This document shows positions 33,485 to 40,735 of a DNA stretch of 40,735 nt, one piece after another; the stretch's first letter is position 1, and each line of letters opens with the position of its first letter. The translations under genes and the position numbers were made by a program. Below the pieces are notes generated by a model, which made no database searches, was not told the DNA's origin, and worked only from the letters and a program-made list of their open reading frames with translations. Origin of the DNA: an uncultured Clostridium sp. (lineage in GTDB: Bacteria > Bacillota > Clostridia > Peptostreptococcales > Peptostreptococcaceae); assembly GCA_945871955.1 (NCBI GenBank), contig CAMBXR010000023.1, forward strand, positions 1-40,735, in the 5' to 3' direction.

Positions 33485-35011
33485 TTACAAATTAATTTCA
33501 ATATTAAATTTTTTCATAGTGCTAGAGATTTCATTAATTATGTGTGTAGCATTTACTGTATATAATTTTTTAGACAGAACATCCCCTATATAACCATGAA
33601 TAAATGTTGCACAAACTACAGCTTCAAAAACGCTCATCATATTTTGACCAATAAAAGAAGTTATCATGCCAAGCAAACAGTCACCCATACCACCATTTGC
33701 CATGGAGCTATTTCCTGTAGGATTTACATAAGTAATACTACCATCTGTAATAATTGTTTCATATCCTTTTAATAGAACTATTATATTATTATCCTTAGCA
33801 AATTTCTTGGCCACATCTATTCTATTTTCTCTTATGTAAGAAATTGATTTTCCTGTTAGTCTAGACATTTCTCCTAGATGAGGTGTTATTACGATTCTAT
33901 TTTTATACTCTTTTAAAATAGAACTATTATTTTTTAATACATTTAATCCATCTGCATCAATTACTATAGGACAATTTGAATTATTTAGCACATATTGTAA
34001 TTTTTCTAAAGTCTGTTTATTATCTCCCATACCGCATCCAAATCCTATACAATTAGAAGTTTCAATTAATTTATTAATTCTATTTTCTTCTTTGTAATTA
34101 GCCGTCATTACTTCACTTAACTTTGTACTGACAATATTTTGGATTTCTTCATCACATACTAAGGTTACTAGCCCACTACCACTTTTTACAGCCGATTCAC
34201 TGGATATAAACGCAGCACCAGAAAATCCCTTTGATCCAGCAAATATAGTTACTTTTCCAAAGTCACTTTTAAAGCTAAATCTATTTTTATTTTTGATTTT
34301 ATGTTTAACAAAATCCATTGAAGTGATATATTCTTTATCATCGTATTTATTGAGTATATCTTCTGGTATGCCAATATGCTCAACTACTACCTCTCCAATA
34401 TATTCTTTTGTTTCATATTTTAAAAATCCCCTTTTATAAAATTCAAAGGAAATAGTTTTATCAGCCTTTATACATGTACCAAGAACTTCACCCGTCGTAG
34501 CATTTATTCCAGATGGTACATCAATGGAATAAACTAAATTTTTATTTTCATTTATAATATCTATTACTTCTTTAAAAATTCCTTTAATTTCTCTTTCTAA
34601 TCCTGTTCCAAAAATACAATCAACTACTATATGACTATTTTGTATACTATTTTTTACACATTCTAAAACCTCATAATTATCTTTATTATTATGTATTATC
34701 TTGTATGGTATTTTCATAGCTTTAATTATTTCTAAATTAGTTTTTGAACATTGTGTTATTTTTTCCATATTTCCAACTATAAATATTTCCACATTCTTAT
34801 TTCTAGCTTTTAATTGTCTCGCTATTCCTATCCCATCACCACCATTATTTCCAACACCACTTACAACTACATATCTGTCATATAAGTTTATATCTAAATG
34901 TTTTAAAGCTGATAATACTGCATTTTCCATCATAACTATTAATGGAATATTATATTCATCTACACAAGCTTGATCTAGTTTTTTAGTTGACATAGAAGTA
35001 CCTATTCTCAT
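33485..35011 (-). CDS. nnr: Bifunctional NAD(P)H-hydrate epimerase and ADP-dependent dehydratase
   Basis: A 508-residue fusion. The N-terminal YjeF domain (about 1-215; VVVSGVGNNGGDGIGIARQL, VDCIFGTGLER, SIDVPSGINATTGE) epimerises damaged R-NAD(P)HX. The C-terminal ribokinase-like domain (about 230-505; PIVIDADGLNVL, VITPHLGEMSRLTG, NGGMGDCLLGMI) dehydrates S-NAD(P)HX using ADP. All key motifs are present. The ATG directly follows the stop of the upstream gene and its ribosome site GAGGAG lies within that gene, so the two are coupled. Confidence 0.95.
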   Translation of the reverse strand: MRIGTSMSTKKLDQACVDEYNIPLIVMMENAVLSALKHLDINLYDRYVVVSGVGNNGGDGIGIARQLKARNKNVEIFIVGNMEKITQCSKTNLEIIKAMKIPYKIIHNNKDNYEVLECVKNSIQNSHIVVDCIFGTGLEREIKGIFKEVIDIINENKNLVYSIDVPSGINATTGEVLGTCIKADKTISFEFYKRGFLKYETKEYIGEVVVEHIGIPEDILNKYDDKEYITSMDFVKHKIKNKNRFSFKSDFGKVTIFAGSKGFSGAAFISSESAVKSGSGLVTLVCDEEIQNIVSTKLSEVMTANYKEENRINKLIETSNCIGFGCGMGDNKQTLEKLQYVLNNSNCPIVIDADGLNVLKNNSSILKEYKNRIVITPHLGEMSRLTGKSISYIRENRIDVAKKFAKDNNIIVLLKGYETIITDGSITYVNPTGNSSMANGGMGDCLLGMITSFIGQNMMSVFEAVVCATFIHGYIGDVLSKKLYTVNATHIINEISSTMKKFNIEINL

Positions 35012-35716
35012 TTAAATCACTCCTCTAAAATACTTACATCTATTTTTTATACATTCCTTATTATATTTTTTAAATTCACATGTAAAAGATTCATCTTTTT
35101 CCAAATTTACTTTTAAGTGCTCTTCTAAAAAATCTATAGCTGTTTCTATAGTAATATTTGATACTCTTTTACAGCATCTCGGTCCACCTATTTTGCTGAT
35201 ATTTTCTAAACATTTAGATGTGATTAAGTTACAAAGGGACCATTCCTCATTTGATAAAGGCGTTGTATTTAAAATTACACTTATAAATATTCCTGCTCCT
35301 ACACAACTTCCACAGGCACCATAAAAGCCACAAAACCCTCCTAAAACATTTTTTGCTCTTTTTTCAATTTCTTCTAAATAAGTTTGTTTTTTATCTTTAT
35401 CCCCTATTTTATTTAAATAAGAAGTAGTAAGTACTGCTGGAACTAAAAAGTGATGCTCTGGACCGTGAATTTTAACTGATGGATGCTTTTCTAATTTTCG
35501 TGCCATTTGAAGTGGATTTATTTCATCTGAATTAATTAAATATGTCTTTATTATTTTAAATGCATCTTCACTATGACATAAGTCACAAATATAATGATTG
35601 TTTTTGCATGATGTATTTGAATAAAATTCTTTGTTACAATAATCACATTTCATTTTTTTACTTTCGTTATAGTATATTATTTCTTCATCACATATTAAAC
35701 AATTTTTCTTATTCAT
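35012..35716 (-). CDS. Cys-rich zinc-ribbon protein, DUF5714-like
   Basis: A 234-residue cytosolic protein. The N-terminus carries four CxxC pairs (CLIC, CDYC, CDLC and nearby Cys), typical of zinc ribbons, followed by HGPEHHFLVPAVLTTSYLN and the conserved-looking GGFCGFYGACGSCVGAGIF. More cysteines lie near the end (GGPRCCKRVS, CEFKKYNKECIKNRCKYF). I believe this is the DUF5714 family seen in anaerobes; the function is unknown. A metal or iron-sulfur role fits the cysteines. It is translationally coupled to the NAD(P)HX repair gene, but no mechanism linking them is evident. Confidence 0.6.
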   Translation of the reverse strand: MNKKNCLICDEEIIYYNESKKMKCDYCNKEFYSNTSCKNNHYICDLCHSEDAFKIIKTYLINSDEINPLQMARKLEKHPSVKIHGPEHHFLVPAVLTTSYLNKIGDKDKKQTYLEEIEKRAKNVLGGFCGFYGACGSCVGAGIFISVILNTTPLSNEEWSLCNLITSKCLENISKIGGPRCCKRVSNITIETAIDFLEEHLKVNLEKDESFTCEFKKYNKECIKNRCKYFRGVI

Positions 35717-35782
35717 TTAAGACTTATTATCCTTTCATAATTTTTATACCTCTATAAAGAATGGTAATCGTCTTAATACAAA

Positions 35783-35825
35783 AAAGTAAAGGATAAATTG
35801 TTATAATCAATTTATCCTTTACTTT
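35783..35825. terminator. Terminator of the YhgE/Pip gene
   Basis: AAAGTAAAGGATAAATTG and its exact complement form an 18-bp stem with a 7-base loop. On the minus strand TTTTTGTATT follows, which ends the YhgE/Pip gene. Confidence 0.88.
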
Positions 35826-35843
35826 AAATCTATAAAATTATTT

Positions 35844-37991
35844 TTAATGTTCTGTAAGCCTACTTTCTCCCATTTTATGTGTAAACTTAGATAATATTTT
35901 ATTTATAGGACCTTTTAATACAACATTTAGAATTATAGATAAAATTAAAAATATTAAAAGCACACCTATATCTTTATTTAAATTAGGCTGGTAGATCCCT
36001 GCCACTGCTTCTCTTAATGCCCCTATACTATAAGTAAATGGTAAAAATGGATTAACATTTTGGAAGAACTTAGGTGTTACTTGTATTGGAAAAGTTCCTC
36101 CAGATCCTGCAACTTGAATTACTAATAAAACTACTGCTAAAGCCTTTCCCACATTTCCAAAAACAGATACTAGTGAATAGACTATAAATGTAAATACTAA
36201 GCTAGTTAATAATGATAGTAATACGAATATTACAGGATTAGTAACTGTAACGCCTAAAATATATAAATCTCCTAAACTTACTATTAATGCTTGCAATAAG
36301 GCTATAGTTAAGAATGTAAATCCTCTTCCAAAATAAACTTCATAAGGTTTATAATCACCGTGTACTTCTGTTGTTAAAAGTGAAGTTAAAAGTAATACAC
36401 CTACCCAAAGACTAAGTACTGTATAAAATGGTGTCATAGCTGAACCGTAATTTTTTGTTTGATATAGTGAATTTGTAACTAACTTCACTGGTTCTTTTAA
36501 GAAATTAGCTTGAGTAATTATATCATTCTTTAAGAATGTAATTAACTCTCCCATTTCTTCACTATTATTTGCTGCAGATAATGCTGATACTAATTTATCT
36601 AGTACAGATTTAGCTTCTGGAACCTTTTTTCTTATATAAACTATAGCCTCATCTGCACTCCCTGAAAAATCAAGTGCTGTATTTAACGTATCCTCTACTT
36701 TAGGTAAAGTATTTTCTGCATTTTCTAATAAAGTTATAACATCACTTGATATTGATATTCCCTTATTAAAAATATTATTAAGTGGTGCAACTATCTTTTC
36801 ATCAAAATTATTTAATAAATTCGCACTAATATTATTAACATCATTGATAACTGCAAGTATATTATTTAATTTATCAAATGAAGGAGTTTGCCCATTATCA
36901 ATTTGAGCTTTTATGTTTTCTAGCACAACTTTTACTGATTGTAAGCTACTATTTATTGAATTAATAGAATCAATAGTATCCTTAATAGCAGTTCCTGGAG
37001 TTATTTTATCTAATTTAGTTAAAAAATTTCCTAAAGTATTTGATAAAGATAATAAATTATTTACTTTATTATAAAGATTATCTAACTTTTCAGGAGCATT
37101 TTCATAGCCTCCTTGTAGATATGCTATTAAATCTTCTATATCACTAGCTACAGATGATGATACATTATTTATAATTTGTAAATCATTTTTTATAGTTGGT
37201 GAAATGTCACTCATAGTAGTTTTTGTATTTTGTAAGAAATTTTTCACATCTCCTGATAAACCTATAGAATTTTGTACTGTTGATTTAATCATAGGCATAT
37301 TATCTTGAAGTACTTTTACTATTTCTGTTACTTTATCAGAAGCATCACTTGCTGTATTTAAAATATCATCAATTTTATCAAATTTTCCCTGAACTTCAAC
37401 TAAAGAATTTTCTATTTTTGTCAACATCGGTAGATTTTCTTCTAATGTTATTCCTAACTCATTTAAAATTTCAAATACTGCTTCACTAGCAGTCTTCACA
37501 ACAGTTTGATTTACTTGTAATTGTATTGCTGATGCCCCTTTTTCTGTTATTTTCGGTGCAATGGCATTTATTTTCTCATTTACTGTATAAATTATTTCTG
37601 CCTTATGTATATCTTTAGTTAACACTGAAACTATATTTTTTGAGAAATCTTCTGTAATTTCTATAGACGCATAATATTTTCCTCTTTCTACGCCTTTTTT
37701 AGCTTCATTTTCGTCAACAAACTTCCATCCCAAAGAAGTATTATCTTTTAGAATATCTATTAACCTATTTCCCATATTTAGATCTTTATCAAGTAATGTG
37801 GCTCCCTTATCATTATTAACTACTGCCACTGATATATTTGATGTATTCCCATAAGGATCCCATGATGCTTTTATGTTAAACCAAGCATATAATGACGGTA
37901 AAATTGCTAGTCCAATTAATATTATCATAACTGCACTATTTGAAAATATGTCTTTAAAATCATCTCGAAATATTTTAATTATATTTTTCAT
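35844..37991 (-). CDS. YhgE/Pip-family membrane protein
   Basis: A 715-residue membrane protein. One N-terminal membrane segment (about 18-38; MIILIGLAILPSLYAWFNI) is followed by the YhgE/Pip N-terminal signature (SWDPYGNTSNISVAVVNNDKGA), a ~430-residue extracytoplasmic region rich in predicted coiled coil, and a C-terminal ABC-2-like block of five or six membrane segments (about 520-700). The family includes phage-infection protein Pip of Lactococcus and relatives of the type VII secretion protein EsaA. No ESX genes are visible here. The role is otherwise unknown. The start follows GGAGGAAGACAT. Confidence 0.88.
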   Translation of the reverse strand: MKNIIKIFRDDFKDIFSNSAVMIILIGLAILPSLYAWFNIKASWDPYGNTSNISVAVVNNDKGATLLDKDLNMGNRLIDILKDNTSLGWKFVDENEAKKGVERGKYYASIEITEDFSKNIVSVLTKDIHKAEIIYTVNEKINAIAPKITEKGASAIQLQVNQTVVKTASEAVFEILNELGITLEENLPMLTKIENSLVEVQGKFDKIDDILNTASDASDKVTEIVKVLQDNMPMIKSTVQNSIGLSGDVKNFLQNTKTTMSDISPTIKNDLQIINNVSSSVASDIEDLIAYLQGGYENAPEKLDNLYNKVNNLLSLSNTLGNFLTKLDKITPGTAIKDTIDSINSINSSLQSVKVVLENIKAQIDNGQTPSFDKLNNILAVINDVNNISANLLNNFDEKIVAPLNNIFNKGISISSDVITLLENAENTLPKVEDTLNTALDFSGSADEAIVYIRKKVPEAKSVLDKLVSALSAANNSEEMGELITFLKNDIITQANFLKEPVKLVTNSLYQTKNYGSAMTPFYTVLSLWVGVLLLTSLLTTEVHGDYKPYEVYFGRGFTFLTIALLQALIVSLGDLYILGVTVTNPVIFVLLSLLTSLVFTFIVYSLVSVFGNVGKALAVVLLVIQVAGSGGTFPIQVTPKFFQNVNPFLPFTYSIGALREAVAGIYQPNLNKDIGVLLIFLILSIILNVVLKGPINKILSKFTHKMGESRLTEH

Positions 37992-38135
37992 ATGTCTTCC
38001 TCCATAAAGTTGTTAATTTAAAATCTATTATATGGAATTATTTTTTGTTGAACTTTTAATATTTATACTAAAATATATTTAATAAATATTTAAATTTAAT
38101 TGTCTCATATTATGGAGTATTTCATTCATTACAAT

Positions 38136-38168
38136 AAAAAAAGAAGACTTTTATAAGCCTTCTTTTTT
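38136..38168. terminator. Terminator of the NifU-type gene
   Basis: AAAAAGAAG and CTTCTTTTT form a stem continued by CTT/AAG past one A-C mismatch, with flanking A and T runs, just after the minus-strand NifU-type stop. Confidence 0.75.
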
Positions 38169-38186
38169 ATAAGTTTAATATTATTT

Positions 38187-38408
38187 TTATACTCCAACTA
38201 CTTTAGTAACACCTGGAACTTCTTTAACTAATAGATTTTCTATAACTGCTTTTAGAGTCATTGTTGCTCCTGGACATCCAGAACATGCACCTTTTAATCT
38301 AACTAATACAATTCCATCATCGCTAACTTCAACTAACTCTACATCCCCACCATCTCTTTGTAGAACTGGTCTTACTTTTTCAAGAACTTCTGCAACTTTT
38401 TCTTTCAT
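38187..38408 (-). CDS. NifU C-terminal-type iron-sulfur scaffold
   Basis: A 73-residue protein that is just the NifU C-terminal domain. VRPVLQRDGGDVELVEV and LKGACSGCPGATMTLK, with the cluster-binding CxxC, are diagnostic. It can hold and pass on an iron-sulfur cluster. No nifS or iscU gene is adjacent; the Mrp-type carrier 20 kb away is a possible partner. It starts after AAGGGGGTACATA. Confidence 0.93.
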   Translation of the reverse strand: MKEKVAEVLEKVRPVLQRDGGDVELVEVSDDGIVLVRLKGACSGCPGATMTLKAVIENLLVKEVPGVTKVVGV

Positions 38409-38555
38409 TATGTACCCCCTTAGTATATTACTTTCATTTATAATTATATACTATGTTAGAGTGACAAGCCATATTGGGTTATAATATTATTAACATTTAA
38501 TAATCTCTTGGATTTTTTCTTATAACTTCCATATATCCATATAAAGTATCTTTTT

Positions 38556-39905
38556 CTATTTATTTATAATTATTGTATTATCAATAATAGAATCACCATC
38601 TACCTTATAAGTTTCTATAATCATATAATTCTGGGAAATTTTTACCATAGTATATATAGGATTTTTTTCATCATACTTATATTTAATATATTTTTTATTT
38701 TTATTAGTATTTTCATAAAACTTACTACCTGTAGATGAACCTGCTGTAATATAAGTTATTCCCTTAGGATTATTTATAATTTCTATTTTTTTATTTGAGT
38801 TATTAAATTTCTCTACAGAAAAATTCTTTTTAGTTTTATTGTTTTTTAACATATAAGTTCTAGAATAAATATGATCATGACCATTTAAAACTAAATCAAT
38901 ATTATTACTTTCTAAAATATTAGGTAATTTGTCTCTTAATTTTTTTATATCTTTATCATTACAATGTACACCACAACCATAAATATCATGATGAAATACT
39001 GCTATTTTCCATTTTATATTTTCATTTTGTTTTAAACTATCCTCTATAAATTTTTTGTGTTCATTAATATTTAAATTATTACTATTTAAAAATAAAAATA
39101 TAGCATCTCCATATGTAAAGTAATAATCATTTCCTGCTATAGTTTTTCCTAAAGATGAAGTATTTGGCATATAAAAATGATTATAAAAGTTCTTATTGTC
39201 TTTATCATGATTTCCAATTGCATTTGCTATAGGTATATATCTTAAATATCTTGGATATAAGAAACCACAGTACTCTAAATCACTTATATTTATTTTAGCT
39301 TGGTTATCTATTTCTTCTTTTGTATTTGTTTCATCGCCTACACAAACTATAAAACTTAGATTATCATACTTTTCTACAACTTTTTTTATTACCTGGTTCC
39401 ATTTAAAAGTATCTCTTTTTATTGACTCTTCATGGGAATTATATTCTCGCCATGAAGCACCAATTTGAGGATCTCCCATTATTGCAAATATAAATTCTTT
39501 TGGATTTTTTGTCTTATATTCAATTGGTTTACTCCATATACCATCTACTTTATATGAATAATAATATACAGTATTTTCTTTTAAATCCTCAACCGTAACT
39601 TTATTACTTATAAATCCATTTCTTAATTTTTTTCTTTGCCCAGCATAGATTTTTTCTTTTCCTTTATTGTCCCATATTTTAATCATACTCTTATCATTTT
39701 CATTAGTACTATACCAGCAAAAATTAATCATGCTTTCATTTTCTCCTGGAGTTAAGCAAATATTAGATAAATTTTCTCTAAATATCTTATTATTATATTC
39801 ATCTAAAAAATAATTTTTATTATCTTTTGAAATAGACAATATTGGAAAAAATACTATAATTATAATAGATAATAAAATACTAATAACTTTTCTTTTATTT
39901 TTCAT
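38556..39905 (-). CDS. Exported metallophosphoesterase, purple-acid-phosphatase-like
   Basis: A 449-residue protein with a signal peptide or anchor (about 5-26). A fibronectin-like N-terminal domain (about 45-135; ENTVYYYSYKVDG) precedes the metallophosphoesterase domain with AIMGDPQIG, VCVGDETN, AIGNHDKDN, AVFHHDIYGCG and LNGHDHIYSR, the full set of metal ligands. This layout is that of purple acid phosphatase-type enzymes, which act on phosphate esters outside the cell. In VGDETN a Glu follows the metal-binding Asp. The start follows AGGAGTGAAAA. No obvious terminator is seen in the 147 bases after the stop. Confidence 0.88.
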   Translation of the reverse strand: MKNKRKVISILLSIIIIVFFPILSISKDNKNYFLDEYNNKIFRENLSNICLTPGENESMINFCWYSTNENDKSMIKIWDNKGKEKIYAGQRKKLRNGFISNKVTVEDLKENTVYYYSYKVDGIWSKPIEYKTKNPKEFIFAIMGDPQIGASWREYNSHEESIKRDTFKWNQVIKKVVEKYDNLSFIVCVGDETNTKEEIDNQAKINISDLEYCGFLYPRYLRYIPIANAIGNHDKDNKNFYNHFYMPNTSSLGKTIAGNDYYFTYGDAIFLFLNSNNLNINEHKKFIEDSLKQNENIKWKIAVFHHDIYGCGVHCNDKDIKKLRDKLPNILESNNIDLVLNGHDHIYSRTYMLKNNKTKKNFSVEKFNNSNKKIEIINNPKGITYITAGSSTGSKFYENTNKNKKYIKYKYDEKNPIYTMVKISQNYMIIETYKVDGDSIIDNTIIINK

Positions 39906-40067
39906 TTTTCACTCCTATAATATTGTTATTTTCTTTATAGTATTTAAATCTAGTGATAAATTATTTACTTTAAATATGAAAATTTATTAGAAATAAATTA
40001 GTATATATATAAATAATAAAATGCTTATATTATATATAATAACTTAATAGATATAAGGGGATTTATG

Positions 40068-40721
40068 ATGAAGTACAATACTTTGATATTTGATTTAGAT
40101 GTTACTCTTTTAGATTCTTTAGATAACGTAGTTGATAGTATTAATTATGCATTAGAAAAATTAGATTATCCAATTAAAACTAAAGAAGAAATATGTTCTT
40201 TTTCTGAAGATGAAATAGAAAGATTAATTGAACTTTCTCTTCCAGACAAAACTTCTTATGATAAATTTGCAAAATGCTTGATTTTATTCAAAACCCATTA
40301 TTCTAAAAACATAAAAAATAAAACTAAGCCTTATGATGGAATAATAGAATTATTAGAATATTTAAAGAAAAATAAATATAAAATAGCAGTTGTATCAAAT
40401 AAACTTCAAAACGAAGTTACAGAATTAAATAATCATTATTTTTCACAATATATTCAACTGGCAATAGGTAAATCTTCTAAAATAAGAAAAAAGCCTTATC
40501 CAGATACAGTATTAAAAGTTATTGATGATTTAGGAGTATGTAAAGAAAAGTGTTTATATATTGGAAATAGTAAAATTGATTTTGAAGCTGCAAAAAATGC
40601 AAAAATTGATTTTATTGGAGCTTCATGGGGATGTAAAGATAAAAATGTATTAAATTACTTAGGTGTAAATTATATAATTGATAATCCAAAGGATTTAATA
40701 TCTATACTAATCGAAAATTAA
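40068..40721 (+). CDS. HAD-family hydrolase, phosphoglycolate-phosphatase-like
   Basis: A 217-residue cytosolic HAD hydrolase with a helical cap. Motif I is IFDLDVTLLDS, with Val in place of the common Gly after the second Asp; both catalytic aspartates remain. Motif II is VVSNK, motif III has KKPYPD, and motif IV is YIGNSKID, where the first Asp of the usual G-D-x-x-x-D is Asn. It is therefore probably active but atypical, and the substrate is unknown. A first ATG at 40065 is also possible; the second is better spaced from AAGGGG. The next gene starts 11 bases after its stop. Confidence 0.88.
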   Translation: MKYNTLIFDLDVTLLDSLDNVVDSINYALEKLDYPIKTKEEICSFSEDEIERLIELSLPDKTSYDKFAKCLILFKTHYSKNIKNKTKPYDGIIELLEYLKKNKYKIAVVSNKLQNEVTELNNHYFSQYIQLAIGKSSKIRKKPYPDTVLKVIDDLGVCKEKCLYIGNSKIDFEAAKNAKIDFIGASWGCKDKNVLNYLGVNYIIDNPKDLISILIEN

Positions 40722-40732
40722 AAAAGGAGCCT

Positions 40733-40735
40733 ATG
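40733..40735 (+). CDS. Start codon of the next gene, cut by the window edge
   Basis: ATG at the last three bases is preceded by AAAAAAGGAGCCT, a strong ribosome site at good spacing. It implies an operon with the HAD gene. Nothing of the product can be seen. Confidence 0.5.

Noticed and set aside
35844-37991. Type VII secretion locus around the YhgE/Pip gene
   Set aside because: No WXG100 protein, EssC-type ATPase or other ESX gene lies nearby, so the gene is annotated only at family level.
1-40735. CRISPR array, insertion sequence, prophage or defence island
   Set aside because: I saw no regularly spaced repeats, transposase, integrase, phage structural or nuclease genes. Apart from the small element beside ptb, the window looks like stable chromosomal DNA.

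Overview
The window is about 40.7 kb of AT-rich chromosomal DNA from a low-GC, anaerobic, fermentative Firmicute, most likely a clostridium of the Peptostreptococcaceae type. This rests on the very high A+T content, strong G-rich ribosome binding sites (GGGGG or AAAGGAGG), heavy use of ATA for isoleucine, and a gene set with ferredoxin-linked 2-oxoacid oxidation, Ptb/Buk and GlgC/GlgD. The genus is inference. I see no tRNA, rRNA, CRISPR array, insertion sequence or prophage. This is mainly metabolic core DNA, dense in genes and mostly read from the minus strand.

Region 1 (1-10.7 kb): the tail of an unknown plus-strand gene; an AraC-type regulator divergent from a highly expressed-looking GH3 glycosidase; a MATE exporter; a two-gene set of small membrane proteins, one carrying a DMP19-like (DUF4375) domain; a plus-strand pair of diaminopropionate ammonia-lyase and an archaeal/plant-type (DTD2-like) D-aminoacyl-tRNA deacylase; then a YitT protein, an exported PIG-L-type deacetylase and glutamate racemase.

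Region 2 (10.7-19.4 kb): a set of amino-acid-oxidation genes read on the minus strand in the order aminotransferase, iorA, iorB, buk, merR-type regulator, ptb. Together they can turn an amino acid, probably aromatic, into a 2-oxoacid, then an acyl-CoA, an acyl-phosphate and an acid plus ATP. The promoter of the first gene has MerR-type architecture: a 19-bp spacer filled by an inverted repeat. A GC-rich, cloverleaf-like element lies between ptb and the terminator of this set. A Mrp-type P-loop Fe-S carrier and a GtrA membrane protein follow.

Region 3 (19.4-32 kb): an orphan cytosolic PAS histidine kinase, a stand-alone ssb, and a complete glycogen operon on the minus strand (glgB, glgC, glgD, glgA, glgP, cytosolic GH13 enzyme), which can store glucose-1-phosphate as glycogen and recover it. 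glgB appears to lack a normally placed ATG, GTG or TTG and may start at ATT.

Region 4 (32-40.7 kb): the stomatin/NfeD pair, NAD(P)H-hydrate repair coupled to a Cys-rich DUF5714-like protein, a YhgE/Pip membrane protein, a short NifU-type scaffold, an exported metallophosphoesterase, a HAD hydrolase and the first codon of the next gene.

The most novel-looking items are the bacterial DTD2-like gene overlapping a diaminopropionate ammonia-lyase gene, the MerR-controlled Ior/Ptb/Buk set, and the structured element beside ptb.
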